64,000 nucleotides of DNA from Paenibacillus sp. JNUCC32. Lineage in GTDB: Bacteria; Bacillota; Bacilli; Paenibacillales; Paenibacillaceae. Numbering within the stretch: the first letter of the stretch is position 1; every line of letters begins with the position of its first letter. The position numbers and the translations under genes were made by a program. The stretch lies in contig NZ_CP062260.1 of NCBI RefSeq assembly GCF_014863545.1, positions 1,116,001 to 1,180,000 of the forward strand, given 5' to 3'. Positions 46,247 to 54,642 of this stretch are shown here, in pieces. Under the pieces are notes generated by a model. The model had not been told where the DNA came from, ran no database searches, and saw nothing but the letters and a program-made list of their open reading frames with translations.

Positions 46247-47260
46247 ATGTCCGAACTGGGACAGCAATTAAGGGAGGCGCGTCTGCAAAAAGGGATGAGC
46301 CTTGATGATGTGCAGGAAATGACTAAAATACGCAAGCGATACTTGGAAGCCATCGAGGCAGGGGATTACAAAGTACTTCCCGGCAGTTTTTACGTGCGGG
46401 CATTCATCAAAACCTATGCGGAAGCGGTGGGGATTGACCCGGACGAACTGCTTGAAGGGCACAAACAGGATGTGCCTAAATCCGAACCGGAAGCGACCAT
46501 GGAGCCGGTTATTCAAAAGCGCGCCAGCAGACCGACAGCCGAACGGAACATGAAATGGCTGCCTACGCTGCTGATGTGGACGTTCCCGATCCTGATCGTT
46601 GTTGTCATATATTTGGTGGCCATCAATTCGAATGAGCCTAAGGACGAACCGCCGGTCAGCAACAATGATCAGACGCAGACCGATCAGGCGCAGAACCCGC
46701 AAACTCCGGATAACACGGATTCCGGGACGCCAGGCGACGGAGCGCAGGGCGGCGACAATGTTCCGGACGGCACGGTTAACGAAGGCACGGACGGAGAAGG
46801 AACTGACACCCCGGACGGAACAGAAGGCACAGACGGAACGGACATCGATGAACCGGGTGATTCAACGCCTGGAACGGCTACGGTGACGCAGGACCGGACG
46901 GAAGGCAAGAACACCGTATTTAAGGTATCGGGCTCGTCCGTGAAGGTTGAGATTGTGGCCACGAGCGAAGGCAAGAGCTGGGTCGAGGTATACCGCGGAA
47001 ACAATACTTCCGGGGAGAAGCTGGCTTTCCAAATGCTCGAGAACGGTGCTTCGCTGAGCTTTGACATGGACAGCCAGGGACTCTTCGTGAAATCGGGGAA
47101 TTCCGCTGCAACGACCATTACGGTTGGCGGCCAGCCCGTAACGGATGGCAAGTCCACGTCGCGCATCGTGCTGGAGCCGGCCGATGGTTCCGCAAGCACC
47201 ATGGATAATACGGGTACCGGGGATACATCAGATACATCGGATACCACCGACTTCGAATAA
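46247..47260 (+). CDS. rodZ: RodZ-like cell-shape protein (YmfM)
   Basis: Bitopic membrane protein linking MreB to the cell-wall machinery. N-terminal helix-turn-helix (LREARLQKGMSLDDVQEMTK; GSFYVRAFIKTYAEAVGID), a membrane helix (LLMWTFPILIVVVIYLVAI), then a long linker rich in Gly, Thr, Asp and Pro, and a C-terminal DUF4115 domain outside the cell. 337 residues. ATG 46247 follows AGGAGGTGATGG. Same position as B. subtilis ymfM, upstream of pgsA. Confidence 0.92.
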   Translation: MSELGQQLREARLQKGMSLDDVQEMTKIRKRYLEAIEAGDYKVLPGSFYVRAFIKTYAEAVGIDPDELLEGHKQDVPKSEPEATMEPVIQKRASRPTAERNMKWLPTLLMWTFPILIVVVIYLVAINSNEPKDEPPVSNNDQTQTDQAQNPQTPDNTDSGTPGDGAQGGDNVPDGTVNEGTDGEGTDTPDGTEGTDGTDIDEPGDSTPGTATVTQDRTEGKNTVFKVSGSSVKVEIVATSEGKSWVEVYRGNNTSGEKLAFQMLENGASLSFDMDSQGLFVKSGNSAATTITVGGQPVTDGKSTSRIVLEPADGSASTMDNTGTGDTSDTSDTTDFE

Positions 47261-47282
47261 TTGCCTGTCCCCCAGGTCATCA

Positions 47283-47308
47283 TAACAGCATGCAGCTGCA
47301 TGCTGTTA
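47283..47308. promoter_or_regulatory. 26-bp perfect palindrome after rodZ
   Basis: TAACAGCATGCAG followed directly by CTGCATGCTGTTA: 13 bp on each side with no spacer, then TTTCACTT. It is either an intrinsic terminator with a weak T-run or a DNA-binding site. Confidence 0.6.
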
Positions 47309-47336
47309 TTTCACTTCCCGAAAGAGGTGATGCTCT

Positions 47337-47510
47337 GTGACGGTCAATTGGATTATATTCGGACTAGGCGTTATCGTCAGCCTCTTAGGCTATTATTTGA
47401 TTCCGAGCAGCTGGGGGTATGGCATATTAGGCTTTGGGCTGGCACATATTTTACTCGGCATACTGAGTATGTTCCGCCGTCCGGTGCATGATGAGAAAGC
47501 TAGCAGTTGA
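47337..47510 (+). CDS. Small hydrophobic membrane protein, 57 residues
   Basis: GTG start at 47337, six bases after AAAGAGGTGA. The 57-residue product starts MTVNWIIFGLGVIVSLLGYY, turns at PSSWGYG, has a second hydrophobic helix (ILGFGLAHILLGILSMF) and ends in a charged tail (RRPVHDEKASS). Two-helix membrane hairpin; family not recognised. It lies between rodZ and yajQ with a separate promoter downstream, so it is probably the last gene of the rodZ transcript. Confidence 0.7.
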   Translation: MTVNWIIFGLGVIVSLLGYYLIPSSWGYGILGFGLAHILLGILSMFRRPVHDEKASS

Positions 47511-47595
47511 GGGAGCGGGCTTCGTTTTCGCCGGATGATGTTGGCGATAAGCGGAGTCTTTTTCGTTCCTGATCCATCTCGGATTCCTTACAGGA

Positions 47596-47625
47596 TTAGA
47601 CTTGTCTCTCGGTTTTACCTATAAT
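47596..47625 (+). promoter_or_regulatory. Promoter before yajQ
   Basis: TTAGAC (47596-47601), an 18-base spacer and TATAAT (47620-47625). Confidence 0.5.
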
Positions 47626-47661
47626 AGAAGCATTATCGCCAAATGAAAGGAAGGATTCACC

Positions 47662-48153
47662 ATGGCTTCAGAAAGCTCATTTGATATCGTATCCAAAATG
47701 GATATGCAGGAACTTACCAATGCGGTTAATCAAGCGGAGCGCGAGATCGAAAACCGTTTTGACTTCAAGGGCAGCAAAAGCAGCTTGAAGCTGGACAAGG
47801 ACGCGCTGGTCATTGCCTCCGATGACGAGTACAAACTCAACGCCGTTATCGATATTTTGCAGACCAAGATGGTGAAGCGGGGCTTGTCGCTTAAAAATGT
47901 GGAGTACGGTAAGATCGAGCCGGCTTCCATGGGTACCGTCCGTCAGCGTCTGACCTTGAAGCAGGGAATCGACCAGGAGAATTCCAAAAAGATCAATATT
48001 TTGATCCGTGATTCCAAGCTGAAGGTCAAGAGCCAGATTCAAGGCGACCAGATTCGGGTAACCGGAAAAAGCAAGGATGATCTTCAGCAGATCATGCAGC
48101 TGCTTCGCAAAGCCGACCTTTCCTTGGATCTGCAATTCACCAATTTTAAATAA
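47662..48153 (+). CDS. yajQ: YajQ-family nucleotide-binding protein
   Basis: 163-residue UPF0234 protein with two ferredoxin-like halves. Typical segments: SSFDIVSKMDMQELTNAVNQ at the start, FDFKGSKSSL, and VTGKSKDDLQQIMQLLRK near the end. Some members bind cyclic di-GMP or other nucleotides; the role in Firmicutes is unclear. ATG 47662 follows GAAAGGAAGG. Confidence 0.92.
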   Translation: MASESSFDIVSKMDMQELTNAVNQAEREIENRFDFKGSKSSLKLDKDALVIASDDEYKLNAVIDILQTKMVKRGLSLKNVEYGKIEPASMGTVRQRLTLKQGIDQENSKKINILIRDSKLKVKSQIQGDQIRVTGKSKDDLQQIMQLLRKADLSLDLQFTNFK

Positions 48154-48417
48154 ACGCTCCTCTCCCTCCAAGCAATAAGGGGTGGGCTCGGCTGGTTTGT
48201 TTCTTTTGACAGGGCGTCAACGGAAATATTATACTAAAAAACGATATATAAGGATTAACGTATACATAGATTACTGGGGGATGAAAATGACAGACAGCGA
48301 TGCACGCTTCAAACCCTTTAGGCTCTTGGGAAGAGCGACCCTGATGACATGCAGAAGAATAACCGCTGCAGGGTCTGCCGAGTTAATAAGACAACCCGTT
48401 GCAAGGGAGGTTGCCCC

Positions 48418-49005
48418 ATGAATTTACCCAATCGTATCACGTTGGCCCGCATTTGCTTGATCCCTGTCATGATGATTTTCCTGCTGGTGGATTTTGATTT
48501 TTATCCGGATCCCATTGTGTGGAATGATTTTGTCCTGCCCTATAACCAATTGATTGCGGCACTGATATTCATACTTGCTGCAAGCACGGACGGCATTGAC
48601 GGGTATCTGGCCCGGAAAAACAATATGGTGACGAATCTGGGTAAACTTCTGGATCCGCTGGCGGACAAACTGCTGGTTGCGGCCATACTCATATCGCTTG
48701 TAGAGATGGGAAAATGCGAATCCTGGATTGCTGTTGTCATCATCAGCAGGGAATTTGCGGTGACTGGCTTGAGACAAATTGCGCTTCTGGAAGGTTCGGT
48801 AGTCGCAGCAGGTCAATCCGGAAAAATCAAGACGGTGATTCAGATCGTGGCGATTGTCGCGCTTCTGATCAACAATTTCCCGTTTGTATTTTTGGGGATT
48901 CCGTTTGATGTCATTGCGATCTGGGCTGCCGCGCTGATTACGATCTATTCGGGAATCGAATATTTTGTCCAGAACAGGCACCTTCTCAAAGGTACCGGGG
49001 CATAA
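48418..49005 (+). CDS. pgsA: Phosphatidylglycerophosphate synthase
   Basis: Joins CDP-diacylglycerol and glycerol 3-phosphate. 195 residues with several membrane helices and the CDP-alcohol phosphotransferase signature D-G-x2-A-R-x8-G-x3-D-x3-D, read in DGYLARKNNMVTNLGK followed by LLDPLADKL. ATG 48418 follows GGGAGG. The frame stays open for 23 codons upstream and would encode four cysteines; that stretch contains the ribosome site and is not included. The 264 bases before it otherwise show no convincing gene. Confidence 0.94.
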   Translation: MNLPNRITLARICLIPVMMIFLLVDFDFYPDPIVWNDFVLPYNQLIAALIFILAASTDGIDGYLARKNNMVTNLGKLLDPLADKLLVAAILISLVEMGKCESWIAVVIISREFAVTGLRQIALLEGSVVAAGQSGKIKTVIQIVAIVALLINNFPFVFLGIPFDVIAIWAAALITIYSGIEYFVQNRHLLKGTGA

Positions 49006-49007
49006 CG

Positions 49008-49035
49008 GCAATAGGAGCCATCCTATTGCTTTTTT
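49008..49035 (+). terminator. Terminator after pgsA
   Basis: GCAATAGGA, loop GCCA, TCCTATTGC, then six T. Confidence 0.88.
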
Positions 49036-49106
49036 CTTCCGCCGGGTAAGAATAACGAAGGCAGCTACTAACGAAGAGATAGAAGATACGGGAGGATCGA
49101 TGAATC

Positions 49107-50369
49107 ATGAAAGCAGAAATCATTGCAGTTGGAACAGAACTTCTCCTCGGACAGATCGTGAATACCAACGCACAGTATTTGTCCAGACAGCTTGCTTCAA
49201 TGGGGATCGACGTGTACTATCAAACCGTTGTCGGGGACAACCTGGAGAGGCTCAAGGAGGCCTTGCGCCTGTCCAGCAGCAGAGCCGATATTGTACTCCT
49301 GTCCGGCGGTCTCGGTCCCACGCAGGACGATCTGACGAAGGATGCGCTGGCTTCCTTTCTAAATCGTTCCTTGCATATCGACCGGATGGCCATGGACCGG
49401 ATTGAACGCTTCTTTCATGAGCGGGGATCCGTCATGACCGAGAACAATCGGCGCCAGGCTCTCGCCATCGAGGGAGGCACCCCGCTTCCGAACGAGACAG
49501 GCCTGGCCGTCGGGAACGCGGTATCCTATGAAGGCACTCATTATATCGTTTTGCCGGGGCCGCCCAAAGAATTGATGCCGATGTTTGAGCAGGAGGCCAA
49601 GCCTTGGCTTCTGCAGCATGTGCTCACGGATGAGCTTCCCATCTATTCGAAGATGCTCAAATTCGCGGGCATTGGGGAGTCCGCGCTGGATCAGCGCCTG
49701 GAGGACCTGATTACGGCCCAGACCGATCCGACGATTGCTTTGTATGCCAAGGATGGGGAGGTCACCGTCCGCATCTCCACGAAGGCCTCCAGCGAGTCTG
49801 AGGCGATGGTCCGGCTGAATGAACTCGAAGCCAGGATCCAGGAGAGAGGGCCTGAATTTATGTATGCCAACGAGGATGTGCCCATCGAAAAGGTCATCGT
49901 GGACATGATGGCAGATCGAAGCTGGACCCTGAGCGCGGCGGAGAGCTGCACGGGAGGACTTGTAGCGGAGACCCTGACCTCCATTCCCGGAAGCGCATCG
50001 ATGTTTCTTGGGGGGATCATCTGTTACACCAACCAGATCAAGGAGAAGCTTGTGCATATCCCGCATGCGCTGCTGGAGGGGGACGATGCGCCGGGGGCCG
50101 TCAGTGCGGAGGTTGCTGAAGCGCTTGCGGATCATGTCCGGATGGTAACCGACAGCGACTTCGGTTTATCGGTGACAGGCGTGGCAGGTCCGGGTTACGC
50201 GGAACGCAAGCCTATAGGGCTGGTCTACATCGGATTGTCCCAAAGGGGCAAAGAAACGGAAGTGCATGAGCTGAACCTCCAAGGCAACCGCGAAACGATC
50301 CGGCTCCGCGCAACCAAGGCGCTGTTATACCGGCTTTGGCAGCGTCTCGTAGCCTCTGAGCAGGCTTAG
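49107..50369 (+). CDS. cinA: CinA-family protein (ADP-ribose pyrophosphatase / NMN deamidase type)
   Basis: 420 residues: an N-terminal MoCF domain (EIIAVGTELLLGQIVNTN; LLSGGLGPTQDDLTKDALA) and a C-terminal CinA domain (LSAAESCTGGLVAETLTSI; SVTGVAGPG). The family cleans up damaged pyridine nucleotides and is linked to competence; it regularly precedes recA, as here. Given the NAD salvage cluster at 60.2-63.1 kb, a role in NAD recycling is attractive but inferred. Confidence 0.93.
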   Translation: MKAEIIAVGTELLLGQIVNTNAQYLSRQLASMGIDVYYQTVVGDNLERLKEALRLSSSRADIVLLSGGLGPTQDDLTKDALASFLNRSLHIDRMAMDRIERFFHERGSVMTENNRRQALAIEGGTPLPNETGLAVGNAVSYEGTHYIVLPGPPKELMPMFEQEAKPWLLQHVLTDELPIYSKMLKFAGIGESALDQRLEDLITAQTDPTIALYAKDGEVTVRISTKASSESEAMVRLNELEARIQERGPEFMYANEDVPIEKVIVDMMADRSWTLSAAESCTGGLVAETLTSIPGSASMFLGGIICYTNQIKEKLVHIPHALLEGDDAPGAVSAEVAEALADHVRMVTDSDFGLSVTGVAGPGYAERKPIGLVYIGLSQRGKETEVHELNLQGNRETIRLRATKALLYRLWQRLVASEQA

Positions 50370-50437
50370 GCTTCGTGGCCAAAGGCGACCGAGTATTTGG
50401 AAAAGTAAAAAATTTACACCTTGCTAAATAGCTGTTC

Positions 50438-50466
50438 TTGAATTCAGGAACCGTTCCAAGTATAAT
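50438..50466 (+). promoter_or_regulatory. Strong sigma-A promoter between cinA and recA
   Basis: TTGAAT (50438-50443), exactly 17 bases, TATAAT (50461-50466). The start near 50473 falls just before the hairpin at 50478-50516. Confidence 0.7.
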
Positions 50467-50477
50467 GGGAAATACGG

Positions 50478-50516
50478 AAGAACCGTGGCATATCGATTGA
50501 TGTTGCCACGGTTCTT
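50478..50516 (+). terminator. Perfect hairpin downstream of the cinA-recA promoter
   Basis: AAGAACCGTGGC (50478-50489) and GCCACGGTTCTT (50505-50516) form 12 perfect pairs round 15 bases; GTTCTTTATAC follows. May be the cinA terminator, or the body of a very short RNA from the promoter just before it. Confidence 0.6.
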
Positions 50517-50572
50517 GTTCTTTATACATAGGGTTCGGAGCATGAACGGGAAGGGGAGCTGAATAAAAAAAA

Positions 50573-50586
50573 CGAATGTATGTTCG
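50573..50586. promoter_or_regulatory. LexA (DinR) SOS box of recA
   Basis: CGAATGTATGTTCG agrees with the Bacillus SOS box CGAACATATGTTCG at 12 of 14 positions and lies ten bases upstream of the recA -35 box. Confidence 0.8.
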
Positions 50587-50595
50587 AAAAAAAGC

Positions 50596-50624
50596 TTGGC
50601 AAACGTGTCAAAACAAGGTATGAT
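50596..50624 (+). promoter_or_regulatory. recA promoter
   Basis: TTGGCA (50596-50601), 17 bases, TATGAT (50619-50624), next to the SOS box. Confidence 0.75.
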
Positions 50625-50656
50625 AAGACTATCAACAGTGAAGGGTTGTGGAACAA

Positions 50657-51718
50657 TTGTCAGATCGTCGTGCTGCGCTGGAAATGGCGCTTCGCCAGAT
50701 AGAGAAACAGTTCGGAAAAGGTTCCATCATGAAACTGGGTGAATCCACCCATATGCAGGTAGAGATTGTGCCAAGCGGATCGTTGGCATTGGATATAGCT
50801 TTAGGAACCGGCGGCTTGCCTAGAGGCCGGATTATTGAAGTGTACGGACCGGAATCCTCCGGTAAAACAACAGTAGCCCTGCATGCTATCGCAGAGGTTC
50901 AGAAGGCTGGCGGACAAGCTGCATTTATTGATGCCGAGCATGCTCTGGATCCATCCTATGCAAACAAATTGGGCGTTAACATTGATGAATTGCTGCTCTC
51001 CCAACCGGATACGGGCGAGCAGGCGCTGGAAATTGCAGAAGCTCTGGTACGGAGCGGCGCCGTCGATGTCATCGTTATTGACTCGGTCGCCGCGCTTGTA
51101 CCGAAAGCCGAGATCGAAGGCGACATGGGTGATTCCCACGTGGGTCTGCAAGCCCGTCTGATGTCCCAGGCTCTTCGTAAATTGTCGGGTGCCATCAATA
51201 AGTCGAAAACGATTGCCATCTTTATCAACCAGCTTCGCGAGAAGGTTGGCGTTATGTTCGGTAACCCTGAAACAACCCCAGGCGGACGTGCTCTGAAGTT
51301 CTATTCCACGGTTCGTTTGGACGTGCGTCGAATTGAGAGCATCAAAATGGGCAACGATGTGGTGGGTAACCGCACACGGATTAAGGTTGTTAAGAACAAG
51401 GTAGCTCCACCTTTCAAACAGGCCGAGCTTGATATTATGTACGGCGAAGGCATCTCTAGAGAGGGAAGCCTGATCGATATCGGTACGGAACTGGATATCG
51501 TGGATAAGAGCGGAGCATGGTATTCTTATGCCGGTGACCGTCTTGGTCAAGGCCGCGAGAATGCGAAGCAATTCTTGAAGGAGAATCCGGAGATCGCCAG
51601 CGTGATCGAGAACAAGATCCGTGAAGCGAGTAACCTGACGACCGTTGTTCCTGAGGCTTCCGATAAGGAGAAGGAACAAGAGCAATTGGAAGAGCAAGAG
51701 TTGTTTAAGGTAGAGTAA
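50657..51718 (+). CDS. recA: Recombinase RecA
   Basis: Forms filaments on single-stranded DNA, drives strand exchange and LexA self-cleavage. Walker A is GPESSGKTT, Walker [13 protein letters not shown], and loop L2 lies in [16 protein letters not shown]. The C-terminal end is acidic ([12 protein letters not shown]). The start is taken as TTG 50657, giving [20 protein letters not shown], which parallels B. subtilis RecA; the in-frame GTG at 50648 sits almost on the AAGGG ribosome site. 353 residues. Regulated by the SOS box at 50573. Confidence 0.97.
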   Translation: MSDRRAALEMALRQIEKQFGKGSIMKLGESTHMQVEIVPSGSLALDIALGTGGLPRGRIIEVYGPESSGKTTVALHAIAEVQKAGGQAAFIDAEHALDPSYANKLGVNIDELLLSQPDTGEQALEIAEALVRSGAVDVIVIDSVAALVPKAEIEGDMGDSHVGLQARLMSQALRKLSGAINKSKTIAIFINQLREKVGVMFGNPETTPGGRALKFYSTVRLDVRRIESIKMGNDVVGNRTRIKVVKNKVAPPFKQAELDIMYGEGISREGSLIDIGTELDIVDKSGAWYSYAGDRLGQGRENAKQFLKENPEIASVIENKIREASNLTTVVPEASDKEKEQEQLEEQELFKVE

Positions 51719-51749
51719 TAAATCGCTGGTTAACGATGACAGTGTTGGG

Positions 51750-51785
51750 GACCGTCCGGTGTGGGTAACGCCAGACGGTCTTCTT
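51750..51785 (+). terminator. Terminator after recA
   Basis: GACCGTC (51750-51756) and GACGGTC (51774-51780), with further GG/CC pairing inside, then TTCTTTG. Confidence 0.7.
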
Positions 51786-51857
51786 TGCATTTATTTCTGC
51801 CGAATCATTGGTCTTGACGATGTGTCGAGAAGCGTGCAGCCGTGAAGGGAGCGTCGT

Positions 51858-52595
51858 ATGGATATAGAGAATAAAGGAATGTCGGGGCAGGCGGATTCCT
51901 CGGGAATTGGACATTTTCCGGAAGACGAGGATCTGGTCATAACCTCTGTCGAAATGCTGAAAAAGCCCAAACACCGGTATCAAATCGCGTTCGGTCCGTA
52001 CCTTATGACCGTTCATGAAGACGTGATGCTTAAATATCGCATGTTAAAGGGAAATGTTTTTCGCAAGGAAGAGCTGCAGGAGATTGTCGTGGCAGATGAG
52101 CGGCAGCGGGCTTACGTGGAAGCGCTGAATCATTTGGCGCGGAAACCAAGGACGACGCAAGAGATCACGCAGCGTTTGCAGCAAAAGGGGTTCGAGCCCA
52201 GCAGCGTGGAGACGACGCTGGAACGCCTCGAGAAGGACAAGCTGGTGGATGACGCGCTGTACGCTAAGATGTGGGCAGAGCAGCGCATGACCAGCCATAA
52301 GAAGGGACGGCTGTGGGTTAAGCAGGAGCTGAGGCAGAAGGGAATCGGCACCGAGCTGATTTCGGAGGCTTTGGGCGAGATCAGCGCAGAATCGGAGTTG
52401 GAGAGCTGCCTGGCCGTGGGACGAAAAAAATGGCAGCAAACCCAAGGAGAGCTGCTGGATCGCAAACGTAAAACCGGAGCATATTTAATGCGTAGGGGTT
52501 TTGGGGGAGAGCCTGTGCGCCAGGCACTCAAAATTCTGATCGAAGAGGAGCAGGAGAAAGGCGAATGGGACGAAGAGCCGTATGATTTTGAATAA
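51858..52595 (+). CDS. recX: Regulatory protein RecX
   Basis: Modulates RecA filaments. 245 residues: an N-terminal extension, then three-helix repeats typical of RecX (ALNHLARKPRTTQEITQRLQ; LVDDALYAKMWAEQRM; GRLWVKQELRQKGIG; YLMRRGFGGEPVRQAL). ATG 51858 lies after GGGAGCG. It follows recA, the commonest bacterial arrangement, but is separated by a terminator. In B. subtilis recX lies elsewhere. Confidence 0.9.
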   Translation: MDIENKGMSGQADSSGIGHFPEDEDLVITSVEMLKKPKHRYQIAFGPYLMTVHEDVMLKYRMLKGNVFRKEELQEIVVADERQRAYVEALNHLARKPRTTQEITQRLQQKGFEPSSVETTLERLEKDKLVDDALYAKMWAEQRMTSHKKGRLWVKQELRQKGIGTELISEALGEISAESELESCLAVGRKKWQQTQGELLDRKRKTGAYLMRRGFGGEPVRQALKILIEEEQEKGEWDEEPYDFE

Positions 52596-52961
52596 AGCAC
52601 AAGCAGGTGTGCATTTTTTCGCTAAAAGAAATGGTTTCACTGGATGAAACTGACGTTTACCCATTGCTTTCCCTTGACAATATCTTTTTATAAATACTAA
52701 AATAAATATGAATCTTTTTATCATAAATTAGAATCCTTTTTCCTTCCAAAAAAGTGACTACTTTGTGAAAGATTCTTAAATCGCCAATTCATAGTGAAAT
52801 GTATTCCGCTGGCTAAGGCGGGATTTGCGTACGATCATTATGGCGTGCGCAGTATGGACGGCAGCTTCCACTGCCGGAAAATTTTATGTATGAATGAGTA
52901 ACCTGACAATTGCACATTTTCCCAAGGAATGCCTTGGAGGAAACAACGAGGAGGTGAACAG
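52596..52961 (+). other. Intergenic region recX-rny
   Basis: No gene seen. A small hairpin (GCACA/TGTGC, 52597-52612) followed by TTTTTT may end recX. An AT-rich stretch follows (52680-52760) with the promoter at 52674 and two near-copies of GAATC(C)TTTTT. From 52790 on the composition returns to normal. Confidence 0.6.
52674..52703 (+). promoter_or_regulatory. Sigma-A promoter before rny
   Basis: Perfect TTGACA (52674-52679), 18 bases, TAAAAT (52698-52703), in an AT-rich context. It predicts a leader of about 250 bases. Confidence 0.6.
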
Positions 52962-54503
52962 ATGGAAACTTGGATCTGGATCATAATCGTTCTCGCTGTA
53001 GCCGCTATATTCTTTGGGTTCGGTTATTTTATTCGCAAATCCCTTGCAGAAGCTAAAATTTCCAGTGCCGAGCATGCCGCTTTGCAGATCGTCGAAAGTG
53101 CGAAGAAGGAAGCAGAAGCATTGAAGAAAGAAACGGTTCTCGAAGCTAAAGACGAAGTTCATAAAATCAGAGCCGAAGCTGAAAAAGACACTCGCGAGCG
53201 CCGGAATGAAATTCAACGGCAGGAGCGCAGATTGTTGCAAAAGGAAGAGTCGCTGGATAAAAAAATAGAATCTTTGGAACGTAAAGAAGAACAAGTGGCG
53301 AACAAAGAGAAACGAATAGAGGAAACCCAGCAGCAAATCGATGCAATTTACAAGAAGCAAACGACAGAACTGGAGCGCATCTCCAACCTGACGATGGAGG
53401 ATGCCCGCAGCATCATTCTCAGCAATGTCGAGCAAGAAGTTCGTCATGAAACCGCTCAGATGATCAAAGAAATCGAGCAGCAGGCGAAGGAAGAAGCAGA
53501 TAAGAAATCACGCGAGATCATCACGCTGGCTATTCAACGCTGTGCGGCTGATCACGTAGCTGAGACCACGGTTTCTGTTGTCACCTTGCCGAACGAAGAA
53601 ATGAAAGGCCGGATTATCGGACGTGAAGGCCGAAACATTCGTGCGCTTGAGACCCTTACAGGGATTGACCTTATTATCGATGATACTCCGGAAGCTGTCA
53701 TTCTGTCCGGATTTGATCCGATTCGCCGTGAAATTGCCCGTACGGCTTTGGAAAAGCTCGTGGCGGACGGACGGATTCATCCGGCTCGTATCGAAGAAAT
53801 GGTGGAGAAATCCCGCAAGGAAGTGGACGAACGCATTCGCGAGTATGGGGAACAAGCCACTTTCGAGGTTGGCGTACACGGTTTGCATCCGGATTTGATC
53901 AAAATTCTGGGTCGACTGAAATTCCGTACGAGCTATGGACAAAATGTGTTGAAACACTCCATGGAAGTGGCCTATTTGACTGGCCTGATGGCCGGCGAAC
54001 TGGGCGAAGACATCGTGCTTGCGAAACGGGCAGGACTGTTGCATGACATCGGTAAAGCGCTGGATCATGAAGTGGAAGGATCGCACGTTGAAATCGGCGT
54101 GGAGCTGGCGAAGAAGTATAAGGAACATCCGGTGGTTATCAACAGCATTGCCTCCCATCACGGTGATTGCGAAGCAACTTCGGTTATCGCCATGCTGGTG
54201 GGCGCAGCCGACGCATTGTCCGCTGCCAGACCGGGAGCACGCAGAGAGACGCTTGAGACGTACATCCGTCGTCTTGAGAAGCTCGAGGAAATTTCCGAAT
54301 CCTTTGAAGGCGTTGAGAAATCCTACGCCATTCAAGCAGGACGTGAAGTTCGCGTCATGGTACAGCCGGAAAAAATCGACGATGCCGAAGCATTCCGCTT
54401 GGCACGCGACATTACCAAAACGATTGAAAATGAACTGGACTATCCGGGTCATATTAAAGTCACCGTTATCCGGGAAACCCGTGCGGTCGATTACGCGAAA
54501 TAG
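52962..54503 (+). CDS. rny: Ribonuclease Y
   Basis: Membrane-bound endoribonuclease that starts mRNA decay. N-terminal membrane helix ([20 protein letters not shown]), a long coiled coil (residues ~30-190), a KH domain ([19 protein letters not shown]) and an HD domain ([22 protein letters not shown]). 513 residues, close to the usual 515-520. ATG 52962 follows GAGGAGGTGAAC; an upstream in-frame ATG is not supported. Confidence 0.96.
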   Translation: METWIWIIIVLAVAAIFFGFGYFIRKSLAEAKISSAEHAALQIVESAKKEAEALKKETVLEAKDEVHKIRAEAEKDTRERRNEIQRQERRLLQKEESLDKKIESLERKEEQVANKEKRIEETQQQIDAIYKKQTTELERISNLTMEDARSIILSNVEQEVRHETAQMIKEIEQQAKEEADKKSREIITLAIQRCAADHVAETTVSVVTLPNEEMKGRIIGREGRNIRALETLTGIDLIIDDTPEAVILSGFDPIRREIARTALEKLVADGRIHPARIEEMVEKSRKEVDERIREYGEQATFEVGVHGLHPDLIKILGRLKFRTSYGQNVLKHSMEVAYLTGLMAGELGEDIVLAKRAGLLHDIGKALDHEVEGSHVEIGVELAKKYKEHPVVINSIASHHGDCEATSVIAMLVGAADALSAARPGARRETLETYIRRLEKLEEISESFEGVEKSYAIQAGREVRVMVQPEKIDDAEAFRLARDITKTIENELDYPGHIKVTVIRETRAVDYAK

Positions 54504-54515
54504 AGTTTGGACCTT

Positions 54516-54544
54516 AAAAAGTGGCCGCATTCCGGCCACTTTTT
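54516..54544. terminator. Terminator after rny
   Basis: AAAAAGTGGCCG and CGGCCACTTTTT, 12 perfect pairs around CATTC; symmetric. Confidence 0.92.
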
Positions 54545-54642
54545 ATCTTTAAGATATCCGAAAATACATATCGGACTATCCATGAATCGGGAACCGACCT
54601 GCCTGGGATCAAGTCAGGACAGGACAGGCTCCCCCTGAAGGA

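Noticed and set aside
48182..48421. 79-codon + strand open frame between yajQ and pgsA
   Set aside because: Composition is unlike a protein, there is no good ribosome site, and it overlaps the pgsA ribosome site in another frame.
52884..53447. 187-codon minus-strand open frame over the start of rny
   Set aside because: Phenylalanine/leucine-rich mirror of the rny coiled-coil codons; no ribosome site or homology recognised.
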